Source: Haemophilus parainfluenzae
Lineage (GTDB): Bacteria; Pseudomonadota; Gammaproteobacteria; Enterobacterales; Pasteurellaceae
Direction: 5' to 3'
NCBI RefSeq assembly: GCF_014931415.1
Contig: NZ_CP063121.1
Location: 1,612,001-1,676,000, forward strand
Length of the DNA stretch: 64,000 bases
How positions within the stretch are numbered: the stretch's first letter is position 1; each line of letters starts with the position of its first letter. Below the pieces are notes generated by a model that saw only the letters and a program-made list of their open reading frames with translations, did no database searches and was not told the origin of the DNA. The position numbers were made by a program, and so were the translations under genes. Shown here one piece after another: positions 19,895 through 31,386 of the stretch.

Positions 19895-20959
19895 ATGAAT
19901 TTACAAAAACTTTTACTGACTCGTCGTTTCTTTTCTACCCTTGCATTCTTTTCCATGCAAACGGTATTTTTCATCTATTTACAAAGAAAAGGCTTAAGCA
20001 ACAGTGAAATTGCCTTTTCGCTCTCGTTGCTTTTCTTCTGTAACCAAGCATTAGCGATTTTAGCTGGTATCTGGGGCGATCGCTTTGGATTGGCTAAAAT
20101 GATGTTGCTCGGCTGCTTTTTAGATGTCATTGCCTATATTTTCTTTCTCTCTGCTGACAATTATATTCTGCTTTTAATAGCCACCACTTGTTTTGGCTTA
20201 GGCAGTTGTTTGTTTGGTACCAATGCGAAAGCCTGCCTATTGGTACTCGCGGGTGAAGAATACAAAGAGAAAACTCGATTACAGGGAAAATATTTAAAAG
20301 TCTCCTCTATGTCGTCTATGTTTGCGCCTTTGTTAGTGATTCCATTTATCAAATATAATCACATTGAATGGTTGATTTGGGTCTGCTTTGCGATGGAAGC
20401 GGTTCTCTTTGCCCTAATGGTTAAACCGTTTTATCAAATCCAAACTTTGCAAACCTTAGTGAAATTTCGCTTTGCCCAAATAAAAGAAATCATCACCAAA
20501 GAATTTTTATTGGTGCATTTGATGTTGTTTATTCCTCTTTCCATTTCAACGTCATTCTTTGTGATCTTCCCTTTCCTGTTTGATAACAAATTAGGCATGC
20601 CGGAACACTCCCCCATTGCACTTTTTGTGAATGGTTTACTGACCATGTCATTACAAAGTTATTTTTCTCGAAAAATTAATTTAACGATTAAACAAACCCT
20701 ATGGGTGGCACCAATCTTGACCATTGGCATTATCTTACCTTGGTTCATTACGTTGAAATATATTTCTGTGGTTTCTGCTTATATTTACTTGGTCATCTTC
20801 ACGGTAATTGAAGTCTATGCTTTAACCGCGATGGCGAATTTATTAGTAAAATTTGATAACGGTACCAATCGCGGCTTTATCTTTGGCTCATCACGATTAT
20901 TGCTTTCCATTGCAACAGTTATCGTCATGAACTTAGTGCCACATTTATTTTTATTGTAA
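19895..20959 (+). CDS. MFS transporter, substrate unknown
   Basis: 355 residues from MNLQKLLLTRRFF. I use this ATG because the open frame upstream runs through an uptake-signal terminator and a GC-rich hairpin. About 11-12 hydrophobic segments are visible. The intracellular loop motif GIWGDRFGLAKM (loop 2-3) marks a major facilitator. It resembles the MdtH/YfcJ-like drug-efflux branch, but no substrate can be assigned. There is no good ribosome binding site between the hairpin and the start, so translation is probably weak or controlled. Confidence 0.8.
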   Translation: MNLQKLLLTRRFFSTLAFFSMQTVFFIYLQRKGLSNSEIAFSLSLLFFCNQALAILAGIWGDRFGLAKMMLLGCFLDVIAYIFFLSADNYILLLIATTCFGLGSCLFGTNAKACLLVLAGEEYKEKTRLQGKYLKVSSMSSMFAPLLVIPFIKYNHIEWLIWVCFAMEAVLFALMVKPFYQIQTLQTLVKFRFAQIKEIITKEFLLVHLMLFIPLSISTSFFVIFPFLFDNKLGMPEHSPIALFVNGLLTMSLQSYFSRKINLTIKQTLWVAPILTIGIILPWFITLKYISVVSAYIYLVIFTVIEVYALTAMANLLVKFDNGTNRGFIFGSSRLLLSIATVIVMNLVPHLFLL

Positions 20960-21008
20960 AAAAGAGCGGTCAGAATTCGTATTAAATTCTGACCGCCCTT
21001 TTATATTT
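20957..21008. terminator. Bidirectional terminator (MFS/cysB)
   Basis: GCGGTCAGAATT pairs perfectly with AATTCTGACCGC (12 bp; 20966-20977 and 20985-20996) with A and T runs outside. The arms look like decayed uptake signals. Confidence 0.88.
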
Positions 21009-21016
21009 TTCTATAC

Positions 21017-22000
<984 letters not shown>

Positions 22001-23011
22001 CTATTTTTTATAGCGTTTACTTAACTCAGTATAACGTTTTACTGCTTTACGAATTTGACCTGATTTTGGTCGACGACGAGGTTTTGTTACGTCTAATTTG
22101 GTTTCGGTTTCAGGCGGTAAACCCACTAATTCACGTAAATAGTTGACGTTTTCCAGATCCATTTCTTCCCAACCACCACGCGGTAAGCCTTTCATCAGCT
22201 TAATGTTGCCATAACGAATACGAATTAAGCGGCTTACTTGAATGCCTTGTGATTCCCACAGACGGCGCACCTCACGGTTACGACCTTCCATTAAAGTCAC
22301 GTCGTACCATTGATTCATCCCCACACCGCCCGCAAATTTGATTTCTTTGAAATTGGCTGGACCATCTTCCAACTGTACGCCTTTACGTAAACGCGCTAAC
22401 ATGGCGTCGTCCACTTGACCAAATACACGCACAGAATACTCACGCTCAACTTCACGGCTTGGGTGCATTAAACGATTCGCTAATTCGCCATCTGTTGTGA
22501 AAAGCAATAAGCCTGAAGTATTAATATCCAAACGACCGACAGCAATCCATCTTGCGCCATTTAAGCGTGGTAAACGATCGAATACAGTTGGACGACCTTC
22601 GGGATCACTACGCGTACAAAGTTCACCTTCTGGTTTGTAATACATTAATACACGGCATACTTCTTTTTGTGCTTGTTGAAGATTAATGATACGACCATCA
22701 ATACGCACTTTTACACCAGAATGTACATCGATACGATCGCCAAGGGTCGCCATTTTGCCATCGACACTCACACGATTTTCAGCAATCATTGCTTCAATTT
22801 CGCGACGAGAACCTTGTCCTGCTCGCGCAAGCACTTTCTGTAATTTTTCACCTTCTACAGTAGATTGACGAGATGGCTTAGCCACCTTAGTCTTAGGAGT
22901 TGATTTGATGTCAGAATTGACCGCACTTTTACGATCTTTACGCTCAAAGTGCGATTGTTTTCCCGCTTGTTTTTCACGTTCTTGTCTGACTGGTTTTTGA
23001 ATAGGTTTCAT
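22001..23011 (-). CDS. rluB: 23S rRNA pseudouridine 2605 synthase RluB
   Basis: Forms pseudouridine at position 2605 of 23S rRNA. 336 residues: a basic N-terminal extension (about 1-50, with an uptake signal in its codons at 22920-22928), an S4 domain ([21 protein letters not shown]) and an RsuA-type catalytic domain with the active-site motif [14 protein letters not shown] near residue 166. A Lys/Arg-rich tail follows. Same strand as yciO (upstream) and cysB (downstream), the order remembered from H. influenzae. Confidence 0.95.
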   Translation of the reverse strand: MKPIQKPVRQEREKQAGKQSHFERKDRKSAVNSDIKSTPKTKVAKPSRQSTVEGEKLQKVLARAGQGSRREIEAMIAENRVSVDGKMATLGDRIDVHSGVKVRIDGRIINLQQAQKEVCRVLMYYKPEGELCTRSDPEGRPTVFDRLPRLNGARWIAVGRLDINTSGLLLFTTDGELANRLMHPSREVEREYSVRVFGQVDDAMLARLRKGVQLEDGPANFKEIKFAGGVGMNQWYDVTLMEGRNREVRRLWESQGIQVSRLIRIRYGNIKLMKGLPRGGWEEMDLENVNYLRELVGLPPETETKLDVTKPRRRPKSGQIRKAVKRYTELSKRYKK

Positions 23012-23050
23012 TTGTTTTCCTTTGTCGCTTTCCCAAGCGTCTAAAATAAG

Positions 23051-23674
23051 TTAAATGAAAGGAGCGGTACTACCACTTCCTTCACGTAAAATGACTGGTG
23101 ATTCTTCCGTTAAATCTACCACCGTTGTTGGCTCTTGACCTAAATAACCACCATGAATAATTAAATCCACTTGACGTTCTAAGCATTCGCGAATCTCTTC
23201 AGGATCGGAATAAGTCATATGTTCATTATCAGGCAACATCAGTGAGCAAGATAAAATCGGTTCACCTAATGCCTTCAATAAATCTAAAGCTATTTGATTA
23301 TCCGGTACACGCAAGCCAATCGTTTTGCGTTTTGACGTCATTAATCGACGAGGAAGCTCTTTTGTTGCCGTCAAAATAAAGGTATAACGCCCCGGTGTAT
23401 TGTTTTTAATTAAGCGATAAGCCACATTACTGACCGTTGCATAGGTTGAAAGCTCGGATAAATCGCTACATACCAACGTAAAATTATGCCCGTCTGGCAA
23501 TTTACGAATCGCTACGATACGATCCATCGCATGTTTATCGCCGATCATACAACCCAAGGCATAGCCCGAATCTGTCGGATACACAATGACGCCACCTTGA
23601 CGCAAGATTTCTACCGCTTGATTAATCAAACGCGCTTGCGGATTTTCAGGGTGGATATAGAAAAATTGGCTCAT
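23051..23674 (-). CDS. yciO: YciO, Sua5/YrdC-family protein
   Basis: 207 residues of the YrdC/Sua5 fold, which binds ATP and Thr or bicarbonate in threonylcarbamoyladenylate synthesis. Motifs KLPDGHNFTLVC, NTPGRYTFILTAT, KRKTIGLRVPD and STAPFI-like ends are present. Length and sequence suit the YciO branch, whose cellular role is less defined than that of TsaC. Starts MSQFFYIHPENPQ. Confidence 0.9.
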   Translation of the reverse strand: MSQFFYIHPENPQARLINQAVEILRQGGVIVYPTDSGYALGCMIGDKHAMDRIVAIRKLPDGHNFTLVCSDLSELSTYATVSNVAYRLIKNNTPGRYTFILTATKELPRRLMTSKRKTIGLRVPDNQIALDLLKALGEPILSCSLMLPDNEHMTYSDPEEIRECLERQVDLIIHGGYLGQEPTTVVDLTEESPVILREGSGSTAPFI

Positions 23675-23744
23675 AATTTTGTCCTTAAAAAACTGATGAG
23701 ATTATACACCGATTTAGAGACAGGTTATAAGAATTTGTTATAAA

Positions 23745-23792
23745 AAACGACCGCACTTTGAAAACTCATCCAAAGTGCGGTCAATTTTTTAA
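23745..23792. terminator. Uptake-signal terminator (sucD/yciO side)
   Basis: GACCGCACTTTG...CAAAGTGCGGTC with flanking A and T runs; cores at 23750-23758 and 23773-23781. It ends the sucCD transcript. Confidence 0.85.
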
Positions 23793-23796
23793 GTTT

Positions 23797-24666
23797 TTAT
23801 TTCAACAATTCACGGAGGGCTGAACCGATTTCAGCGAGACTTCTCACTGTCTTCACACCCGCCGCTTCAAGTGCAGCAATTTTATCTGCAGCGGTTCCTT
23901 TCCCACCGCTAATAATCGCTCCTGCATGTCCCATACGCTTGCCTTTTGGCGCCGTTACACCAGCGATATAAGCCACCACAGGTTTTGTCACATGAGATTT
24001 AATGAACGCTGCCGCCTCTTCTTCTGCAGAGCCACCGATTTCACCAATCATCACGATGGCTTCAGTTTCAGGATCTTCTTGGAATCGTTTAAGAATATCA
24101 ATGAAGTTAGATCCTGGAATAGGATCGCCGCCGATCCCTACGCAAGTGGATTGACCGAAACCTTCATCTGTTGTTTGTTTTACCGCTTCATAAGTCAAAG
24201 TACCTGAACGAGAAACAATGCCTACTCTGCCTTTTTTATGGATATTCCCCGGCATAATACCAATCTTACACTCATCCGGTGTAATCACACCTGGGCAATT
24301 TGGGCCGATCATCACAACACCCGTTTCATTTAATTTTTGTTTTACCAACAGCATATCTAATGTTGGAATGCCTTCTGTAATACAGACTACCAACTGAATA
24401 CCTGCATCAATAGCTTCTAAAATGGCATCTTTACAAAATGGTGCGGGCACATAAATCATGGTTGCCGTAGCCCCTGTAGCTTGCACCGCTTCACGCACTG
24501 TATTAAATACCGGCAAACCTAAGTGAGTTGTTCCGCCTTTATTCGGTGAAACGCCACCCACTAACTTGGTACCATAAGCCAATGCCTGTTCGCTGTGAAA
24601 TGTCCCTTGTGCACCAGTGAAACCTTGGCAAATTACTTTTGTCTCTTTATTAATTAAAATCGCCAT
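23797..24666 (-). CDS. sucD: Succinyl-CoA synthetase alpha subunit
   Basis: 289 residues with an N-terminal CoA-binding Rossmann domain ([14 protein letters not shown]) and a ligase domain with the phosphorylated active-site His in [12 protein letters not shown] near residue 246. Forms the alpha2beta2 enzyme with SucC. It starts 2 bp after sucC ends, so the two are translationally close. Confidence 0.97.
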   Translation of the reverse strand: MAILINKETKVICQGFTGAQGTFHSEQALAYGTKLVGGVSPNKGGTTHLGLPVFNTVREAVQATGATATMIYVPAPFCKDAILEAIDAGIQLVVCITEGIPTLDMLLVKQKLNETGVVMIGPNCPGVITPDECKIGIMPGNIHKKGRVGIVSRSGTLTYEAVKQTTDEGFGQSTCVGIGGDPIPGSNFIDILKRFQEDPETEAIVMIGEIGGSAEEEAAAFIKSHVTKPVVAYIAGVTAPKGKRMGHAGAIISGGKGTAADKIAALEAAGVKTVRSLAEIGSALRELLK

Positions 24667-24668
24667 GA

Positions 24669-25835
24669 TTATTCTCCTTTTGCCGCTTTCACTGCCGCTT
24701 GTGCCGCTTCTTGTAAACTATGTGCTGCAATTAAATTCACACCACTTTCGGCTAAAATTGCTCTGCCTTGTGGGGCATTGGTTCCTTCTAATCGAACCAC
24801 AACAGGTACTTTTACACCGACTTCTTGAATCGCCGCCACGACACCTTCAGCAATCAGATCACAGCGTACAATTCCACCAAAAATATTCACTAAGACAGAT
24901 TTCACATTTTTATCTGTGAGAATAATCTTGAAGGCTTCAGCCACGCGCTCTTTAGTTGCACCGCCACCAACATCAAGGAAGTTTGCAGGGTTACCACCAT
25001 ATAATTTCACGATATCCATGGTACCCATAGCAAGCCCGGCGCCATTGACCATACAGCCAATATCACCTTCCAAAGCAACATAGTTAAGCTGATATTTTTC
25101 TGCTTCTGCTTCACGTGCATCACTTTGACTTAAATCACGTAAGGCTAATAAATCAGGATGTCGATAAAGTGAGTTATCATCAATGCTCACTTTCGCATCT
25201 ACGCAAATTAAATTGCCTTCTTTCGTCACCACGAGCGGATTCACTTCAACTAAAGAAAAATCTTTTTCGATAAAAAGTTGAGCGAGTTTTACAAAAATCT
25301 CGGCAAATTGTTTATTTTGTTCGCCGCTTAAACCAAGTTTAAAGGCTAATTCTCGACCTTGATATGGCATTCCACCCACGAGAGGATCAATTGTCACTTT
25401 ATAAATTAATTCAGGCGTTTCTCTTGCCACATCCTCAATGCTCATCCCCCCTGCTGAAGAAGCCATAAAAATCACTTTCTGCGAAGCGCGATCAATCACT
25501 GCACCTAAGTAGAGTTCTTTCTCAATCTGGCATGTTTCTTCAATATAAATGCTATTAACGGGTTGGCCTTTTTTATCAGTTTGGAAGGTGACTAAATGTT
25601 GGCCAAGCCATTTATCTGCAAAAGCACGCGCTTCTTCTGCATTATGCACGAGCTTCACACCACCGGCTTTTCCACGTCCACCCGCGTGAACTTGACATTT
25701 CGCTATCCAAACATCGCCATTTAGCTGAAAGAGCGCCATTTCAGCTTCATCTTCTGTTTGACATACGACTCCTTCACTCACAGGCAAATCATATTGCTTA
25801 AAAAGCTGCTTGGCTTGGTACTCATGTAAATTCAT
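24669..25835 (-). CDS. sucC: Succinyl-CoA synthetase beta subunit
   Basis: 388 residues, standard length. An N-terminal ATP-grasp domain ([34 protein letters not shown]) and a C-terminal flavodoxin-like domain ([17 protein letters not shown]). First gene of the sucCD pair. An exact uptake signal is at 25883-25891 upstream. Divergent from cytX. Confidence 0.97.
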   Translation of the reverse strand: MNLHEYQAKQLFKQYDLPVSEGVVCQTEDEAEMALFQLNGDVWIAKCQVHAGGRGKAGGVKLVHNAEEARAFADKWLGQHLVTFQTDKKGQPVNSIYIEETCQIEKELYLGAVIDRASQKVIFMASSAGGMSIEDVARETPELIYKVTIDPLVGGMPYQGRELAFKLGLSGEQNKQFAEIFVKLAQLFIEKDFSLVEVNPLVVTKEGNLICVDAKVSIDDNSLYRHPDLLALRDLSQSDAREAEAEKYQLNYVALEGDIGCMVNGAGLAMGTMDIVKLYGGNPANFLDVGGGATKERVAEAFKIILTDKNVKSVLVNIFGGIVRCDLIAEGVVAAIQEVGVKVPVVVRLEGTNAPQGRAILAESGVNLIAAHSLQEAAQAAVKAAKGE

Positions 25836-25913
25836 ATTTCCTTCCTATTTTGATGTTGTTTAGCGAAATAAACAAAAATGTGACCGCACTTTGTTTTATT
25901 TTAAATTCTGGGC

Positions 25914-25982
25914 TTGCTCTTTACATATTGAGCTATATACTGAGCTAGAATAACCACAATCCATGTTAAGGATAACAACATG
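25914..25982 (+). promoter_or_regulatory. cytX promoter and ribosome-site hairpin
   Basis: -35 TTGCTC (25914-25919), 16-bp spacer and -10 TATACT (25936-25941). Downstream, CATGTT (25962-25967) pairs with AACATG (25977-25982) around the loop AAGGATAAC, which contains the ribosome binding site; the start codon lies at the end of the stem. TGAGCTA is directly repeated at the -10 region. Confidence 0.45.
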
Positions 25983-27158
25983 CAAACAAAAAAATCAAGC
26001 AATCTTGCGATTGCGCTCATTTGGTTTACTGCTGCTATTTCAATGGCAGAAATTCTCACTGGTACTTGGTTTGCTCCTCTAGGGTGGCAACAAGGTTTAA
26101 TTGCCATCGTCGTTGGGCACTTTATTGGTGGTTCGATGTTTTTCTGTGCAGGTTACATCGGTGCAAAAACCCAAAAAAGTGCCATGCAAACGGTACAAAT
26201 ATCATTTGGTGAAAAAGGTTCTGCCCTTTTCTCTTTACTCAATGCCATGCAACTGATGGGGTGGACTGCTGTCATGATTTATATGGGGGCTGAAGTCATT
26301 TCTATCTTAAATCAAACAGCTGATGCTTCCATCTTTCCATTCCTTACACTTGGCTTAGGCATACTCATCATACTTTGGCTACTACTCGGCTTCACTAAAT
26401 TAGGTATTTTCAAAAGCCTCTCACTTGTCACCATGTTTTTACTGATGCTGTGGCTAAGTATTCAAGTTGCGAATAAACCATTCATTGCCATGGATGTAGC
26501 ACAAAATATTAAATTTGGTACAGCTGTTGAAATTGCTGCCGTCATGCCGCTTTCTTGGTTACCGGTAGTATCTGACCATACGAAGAATAGCGAAACGCCA
26601 TTTAAAACGACCGCACTTTCAACGCTGACTTATACCGCGACTAGCTGCTGGATGTATGCTCTTGGCTTAGGTGCAGCATTAGTGACCGGTAAATCTGAAA
26701 TCTCACAAATTCTTTCGCTTGCTGGTGTCAGTGTTATTGGCGTATTAATTGTCATCGCCTCTACCATGATTAACACGGCTCTTCCCGCCTATTCCACCGG
26801 CATGAGTTTAAACAATATTTTCCCTCAATTTAAAGTCACGCCAATCTCAGTTCTGACCGTGATTGTGGGCATCATATTAGCCTCAACCTTACCTGTAACA
26901 GAATACGAACATTTCTTGTTCTTTATTGGCTCAGTATTCGCGCCAATGATCGCCGTGCTTATCGCTGATTTCTTTGTGCTTAAACAGCATGATGTGAGAA
27001 AATCAGTTGATGGTGTTGGACTCGGCGTTTGGTTTGTCGGCTTCGTGCTCTATCGTTTTCTTATGGCAAAAGGTTGGGAAAGCGATTTAGGTCTGACTTT
27101 TCCTGTTATCATCATTACCTTTATCTTAGCAATCTTAGTACGCAAAATAACTAAATAA
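25980..27158 (+). CDS. cytX: CytX-like NCS1-family transporter (putative hydroxymethylpyrimidine permease)
   Basis: 392 residues, about 12 membrane segments, nucleobase:cation symporter-1 type. The N-terminal IALIWFTAAISMAEILTG and the segment FAPLGWQQGLIAIVVGH look like CytX proteins, which are often tied to thiamine-precursor uptake. No thiamine genes and no convincing TPP riboswitch are nearby, so the substrate is inferred by family only. An uptake core is in the coding sequence at 26610-26618. It sits on the opposite strand between sucCD and sucAB. Confidence 0.8.
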   Translation: MQTKKSSNLAIALIWFTAAISMAEILTGTWFAPLGWQQGLIAIVVGHFIGGSMFFCAGYIGAKTQKSAMQTVQISFGEKGSALFSLLNAMQLMGWTAVMIYMGAEVISILNQTADASIFPFLTLGLGILIILWLLLGFTKLGIFKSLSLVTMFLLMLWLSIQVANKPFIAMDVAQNIKFGTAVEIAAVMPLSWLPVVSDHTKNSETPFKTTALSTLTYTATSCWMYALGLGAALVTGKSEISQILSLAGVSVIGVLIVIASTMINTALPAYSTGMSLNNIFPQFKVTPISVLTVIVGIILASTLPVTEYEHFLFFIGSVFAPMIAVLIADFFVLKQHDVRKSVDGVGLGVWFVGFVLYRFLMAKGWESDLGLTFPVIIITFILAILVRKITK

Positions 27159-27181
27159 AGATTGGATTTTAACGATAGAAA

Positions 27182-27206
27182 GGCGGGCATTGTTCCCGCC
27201 CTTTTA
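27182..27206 (+). terminator. cytX terminator
   Basis: GGCGGG-CATTGTT-CCCGCC followed by CTTTT. Confidence 0.8.
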
Positions 27207-27215
27207 ATTACTTCG

Positions 27216-27254
27216 ATATAAAAAAGGCTTTTTCCCTGAAAAGAGAAAAAGCCT
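27216..27254 (-). terminator. sucAB terminator
   Basis: AGGCTTTTTC (27225-27234) pairs with GAAAAAGCCT (27245-27254). On the minus strand the stem is followed by a run of six U residues. Confidence 0.85.
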
Positions 27255-27260
27255 ATGTGC

Positions 27261-28487
27261 TTAAATTTCTAATAACAAACGAGTTGGATCTTCTAATAAG
27301 TCTCTAATTGCTACTAAGAAGCCGACGGATTCACGACCATCAATTAAACGGTGGTCATAAGATAGGGCTAAATACATCATTGGGCGAATCACCACTTGAC
27401 CATCTACCGCAACCGGACGTTCTTTGATGGCATGCATGCCTAAAATTGCACTTTGTGGTGGATTGATGATTGGTGTAGACATTAAAGAACCAAACACGCC
27501 GCCATTAGTAATGGTGAAGTTACCGCCTGTTAAATCTTCAACCGTTAATTTACCATCACGGCCTTTTTCTGCGAGTGATTTAATTTGTTTCTCAATATCC
27601 GCCATGCTAAGTTTGTCGCAATTGCGTAATACTGGTGTAACTAAACCTCGCGGCGTTGAAACGGCAATGCTAATATCAAAATAGTTGTGATACACAATGT
27701 CATCACCATCAATTGAAGCATTCACTTCAGGATAACGTTTTAATGCTTCAACCACGGCTTTAATGTAGAAAGACATAAAGCCTAAACGTACACCATGTTG
27801 TTTTTCAAATTTCTCACCGTATGTTTTACGTAATTTCATAATCGGCTGCATATCCACTTCATTAAATGTGGTGAGCATTGCGGTGGTATTTTTCGCTTCC
27901 AATAAACGCTCTGCAATACGTTTACGTAAACGAGTCATTGGTACTCGTTTTTCTGAACGCGAGCTGTATGCCACAGTGCTGATTGTATTCTGCTCTGTCG
28001 CCACATCTTGTTTTGCTTTTTGAGCATCACGTTTTGCCACTTCACGTGCAATATCTTCACGGGTAATACGACCACCTACACCAGAACCTTGAATTTTCTC
28101 TGCATCTAAATCGTGTTCAGCTAATAAACGACGAATAGCTGGACCTTGATCCGCTGAATTATTGTGACTATTTTCAATCGCTGCTTTTTGACGATCTGCT
28201 GGTGTTGGCTCATTGCCTTTCACTGTCTCTGATGAAATATCGCCCGCTTGTTGAGTAGAAAGTTTACCTAAAAGCTGTTTACTTACTACGGTTGCACCTT
28301 CTTCTTGAAGAATTTCAGCCACTACGCCATCACTTAAAGCTGGCACTTCAAGTACCACTTTATCTGTTTCGATTTCCACTAAGACTTCGTCACGTTTTAC
28401 CGCTTCACCAACTTTTTTATGCCATGTTGCAACAGTTGCATCCGCAACGGATTCCGGTAAATCTGGAACAAGAATTTCGATTGTCAT
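27261..28487 (-). CDS. sucB: 2-oxoglutarate dehydrogenase E2, dihydrolipoyl succinyltransferase
   Basis: 408 residues. A single lipoyl domain (lipoylated Lys in [11 protein letters not shown] near residue 43), a peripheral subunit-binding domain ([13 protein letters not shown]...GGRITREDI, about 113-150) and a catalytic domain with the active site HRLIDGRE near 375. Transfers succinyl to CoA in the 2-oxoglutarate dehydrogenase complex. Downstream of sucA, ending at a strong terminator. The E3 subunit is not in this window. Confidence 0.97.
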   Translation of the reverse strand: MTIEILVPDLPESVADATVATWHKKVGEAVKRDEVLVEIETDKVVLEVPALSDGVVAEILQEEGATVVSKQLLGKLSTQQAGDISSETVKGNEPTPADRQKAAIENSHNNSADQGPAIRRLLAEHDLDAEKIQGSGVGGRITREDIAREVAKRDAQKAKQDVATEQNTISTVAYSSRSEKRVPMTRLRKRIAERLLEAKNTTAMLTTFNEVDMQPIMKLRKTYGEKFEKQHGVRLGFMSFYIKAVVEALKRYPEVNASIDGDDIVYHNYFDISIAVSTPRGLVTPVLRNCDKLSMADIEKQIKSLAEKGRDGKLTVEDLTGGNFTITNGGVFGSLMSTPIINPPQSAILGMHAIKERPVAVDGQVVIRPMMYLALSYDHRLIDGRESVGFLVAIRDLLEDPTRLLLEI

Positions 28488-28544
28488 TTTATTTTCCTTT
28501 AAATTATTCTTTCTTTAAAAATTACTCAAATTTTGACCGCACTT

Positions 28545-31352
28545 TTACAATGTCAGCGCATCTTCTACCAATTGTTTTTGCTGTTTGGTGTGTAAAGACA
28601 TATAACCTACCGCAGGTGAAGCAGAGGCTGGACGACCTGCGTATTTTAACTTCACATGCTCAGGAATTGAGCTATCAAAGTTATGTTTACTGCAATACCA
28701 AGCCCCTTGGTTCAATGGTTCTTCTTGACACCACACAAAATCCGTCACATGAGCATAAGGCTCTAACGCGTTCTTCACATCTTCATGTGGATACGGATAA
28801 AGCTGTTCAATACGAATAATCGCTACATCTGTTTGGTTATTCGCACGGCGTTTTTCCAAGAGATCGTAATACACTTTACCTGAGCATAGAACCACGCGTT
28901 TAACTTGTTTTGGATCGATATCATCAATTTCACCAATGACAGTTTGGAATGTGCCATTTACTAATTCATCCATACTTGAGACCGCAAGTGGATGACGTAA
29001 TAAGGATTTCGGTGAAATACCAATTAATGGACGACGCATTTTACGGATCGATTGACGACGTAACATGTGGTAAACCTGTGCTGGTGTAGATGGGATACAC
29101 ACTTGCATATTCTGTTCTGCACAAAGTTGTAAATAACGTTCTAAACGAGCGGATGAGTGCTCTGGACCTTGGCCTTCATAACCGTGTGGTAATAACATCA
29201 CCAAGCCACACATTCTGCCCCATTTTTGTTCGCCAGAACTAATAAATTGGTCAATCACGATTTGTGCGCCGTTTGCGAAGTCACCAAACTGTGCTTCCCA
29301 AATGGTTAATGTTTTTGGATCTGTTGTCGCATAACCATATTCAAAAGCCAATACGGCTTCTTCGGATAATACTGAATCCCACACCTCAAAACGACCTTGG
29401 TTGGCATGTAAATGTGTTAATGGCACATAGCCTGTCCCGTCATTTTGGTTATGCACAACCGCATGGCGATGGAAGAACGTACCACGTCCCGCATCTTCAC
29501 CCGATAAACGAACATTAGCACCTTCATCTAATAAGGTTGCGTATGCCATAGTTTCCGCCATACCCCAATCGAACAATTTCTCGCCTTTTGCCATTTCACG
29601 GCGATCAGCATAGATTTTTTCTACACGAGGATGTGCACGCAAGGTTTCTGGGTATTCACTGACACGCTCCGCTAAAGTTTGGAAACGTTCTTGTGGGAAT
29701 TTACTTTCGTAAGGGGATGTCCAGTCATAGTTGAGATATTGCAACCAGTCCATTTGGGCAATATCCATTTCTCGCCATTCTTTCACTACACGATCGCCGT
29801 TATCTAAAGCATCACGATAGAGATTCATCATTTCAATGGCTTCTTCTTCGGTAATCACCCCTTCAGCAATTAAACGATCTGCATAGACTTTACGTGGTGT
29901 TGGATGTTTTTTAATGATGCTATACATCATTGGTTGAGTGGCTAATGGTTCATCAGCCTCATTATGACCATGACGACGATAAGAAATCAGATCAATGAAA
30001 ATATCGCGTTTGAATAAATTACGATATTCCACCGCCATTCTCGCCGCAAAAGCCACTGCTTCAGGATCATCACCATTCACATGAATAATCGGTGCCTGAA
30101 TCATTTTCGCGATATCAGTACAATATTCTGTTGAACGGGTGTCATTTGGGTTAGAGGTGGTAAAACCAATTTGGTTATTGATCACAATACGGATTGTGCC
30201 ACCAACGGTATAACCACGTGCATTAGACATATTCAAGGTTTCTTGTACAACACCTTGTCCCGCTACCGCTGAATCCCCATGAACAGTAACCGCTAATACT
30301 TGATTATGCTCTGTATCATTCTTTTTGGTTTGACGAGAACGTACAGCACCAATCACTACTGGGCTAACAATTTCTAAATGGGATGGGTTGAATGCAAGGG
30401 TTAAATGCACGCGACGATCACCGACTGCGAAGTCAGAAGAGAAACCTTGGTGGTATTTCACGTCACCTGTACGCTCGCCTGAATGTTTACCCGCAAACTC
30501 ATCAAAAAGATCTTCGGGTTTCTTACCTAGCACATTCACTAACATGTTTAAACGGCCACGGTGTGCCATACCAAACATCACATCTTGTACGCCTTGCTTA
30601 CTCGCATGACGAATAATTTCTTTCATCAATGGAATAAAGGCATCACTTCCCTCTAAAGAGAAACGTTTTGCACCTGGGAATTTCGCGCCAAGATAACGTT
30701 CTAAGCCATCTGCAGCGGTCAATTCACTTAATAAGTTAATTTTTTCTTCTTTAGTAAAGAGCGGTTTATTTAATTGGCTTTCTAATTTGCTTTGTAGCCA
30801 ACTTTTTTGCTCCATATCCTGAACATGCATAAACTCAAGACCAATTGAGCCACAATAGGTCTCTTTCAGCATTTTAGCTAAATCACCTAATTTGATGTTA
30901 TCGCGATGATAGACGTAGTGATTAATATTGAAGGTTTCATTGAGATCTTGTTCGGTAAAACCGTGATAACGGTAATCCAACTCAGGTACACTGGAGACTT
31001 TCCAACGATAATAATTGATTGGGTCTAGTTTCGCTTCTAAATGGCCACAGAAGCGATAAGCATTGATAAATTGGAGAACTTTGACTAATTTTGCGCTGGC
31101 TTCTGGATCAATAACCGTCACGGCTTCTGTTGTATTTTCTCTTGCTAAACGACGGAAATAATCACGCACTGGTGAATGTGGTTGCTCTGCGGCGGTTGTT
31201 TTTGGCAATGCATCAAATGTGGCTCGCCAGCTTTCATCGACTGATGATGGATCTTCTAAATAACTTTCGTATAACTCTTCAATATACGATTGATTCGCCC
31301 CACCTAAAGCAGTTGAAGCCAACCATTCATCAAAGGCATTATAATGCTGCAT
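28545..31352 (-). CDS. sucA: 2-oxoglutarate dehydrogenase E1
   Basis: Thiamine-diphosphate decarboxylase of 2-oxoglutarate. 935 residues from MQHYNAFDEWL behind AGGGGT; an in-frame Met 75 bp upstream is not supported. The N-terminal YEEL-type peptide (SYIEELYESYLEDPSSVD) is intact, followed by GMAHRGRLNML, the ThDP-binding GDSAVAGQG...NNQIGFTT region and the transketolase-like C-terminal domains. The stop codon abuts an uptake core (28536-28544) in the sucA-sucB gap. Confidence 0.97.
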   Translation of the reverse strand: MQHYNAFDEWLASTALGGANQSYIEELYESYLEDPSSVDESWRATFDALPKTTAAEQPHSPVRDYFRRLARENTTEAVTVIDPEASAKLVKVLQFINAYRFCGHLEAKLDPINYYRWKVSSVPELDYRYHGFTEQDLNETFNINHYVYHRDNIKLGDLAKMLKETYCGSIGLEFMHVQDMEQKSWLQSKLESQLNKPLFTKEEKINLLSELTAADGLERYLGAKFPGAKRFSLEGSDAFIPLMKEIIRHASKQGVQDVMFGMAHRGRLNMLVNVLGKKPEDLFDEFAGKHSGERTGDVKYHQGFSSDFAVGDRRVHLTLAFNPSHLEIVSPVVIGAVRSRQTKKNDTEHNQVLAVTVHGDSAVAGQGVVQETLNMSNARGYTVGGTIRIVINNQIGFTTSNPNDTRSTEYCTDIAKMIQAPIIHVNGDDPEAVAFAARMAVEYRNLFKRDIFIDLISYRRHGHNEADEPLATQPMMYSIIKKHPTPRKVYADRLIAEGVITEEEAIEMMNLYRDALDNGDRVVKEWREMDIAQMDWLQYLNYDWTSPYESKFPQERFQTLAERVSEYPETLRAHPRVEKIYADRREMAKGEKLFDWGMAETMAYATLLDEGANVRLSGEDAGRGTFFHRHAVVHNQNDGTGYVPLTHLHANQGRFEVWDSVLSEEAVLAFEYGYATTDPKTLTIWEAQFGDFANGAQIVIDQFISSGEQKWGRMCGLVMLLPHGYEGQGPEHSSARLERYLQLCAEQNMQVCIPSTPAQVYHMLRRQSIRKMRRPLIGISPKSLLRHPLAVSSMDELVNGTFQTVIGEIDDIDPKQVKRVVLCSGKVYYDLLEKRRANNQTDVAIIRIEQLYPYPHEDVKNALEPYAHVTDFVWCQEEPLNQGAWYCSKHNFDSSIPEHVKLKYAGRPASASPAVGYMSLHTKQQKQLVEDALTL

Positions 31353-31386
31353 ATCTACCCCTTGTATTACATGATGTTGTCCGCAC

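Noticed and set aside
25900..25982. Possible TPP riboswitch before cytX (GGGCTTGCTC...CTGAGCTAGAATAACC)
   Set aside because: A CTGAG-like segment and a small GCTC/GAGC stem are present, but the conserved CTGAGA and the 3' half (ACCTGA...GCGTAGGGA type) are missing and a normal promoter fits inside the stretch.
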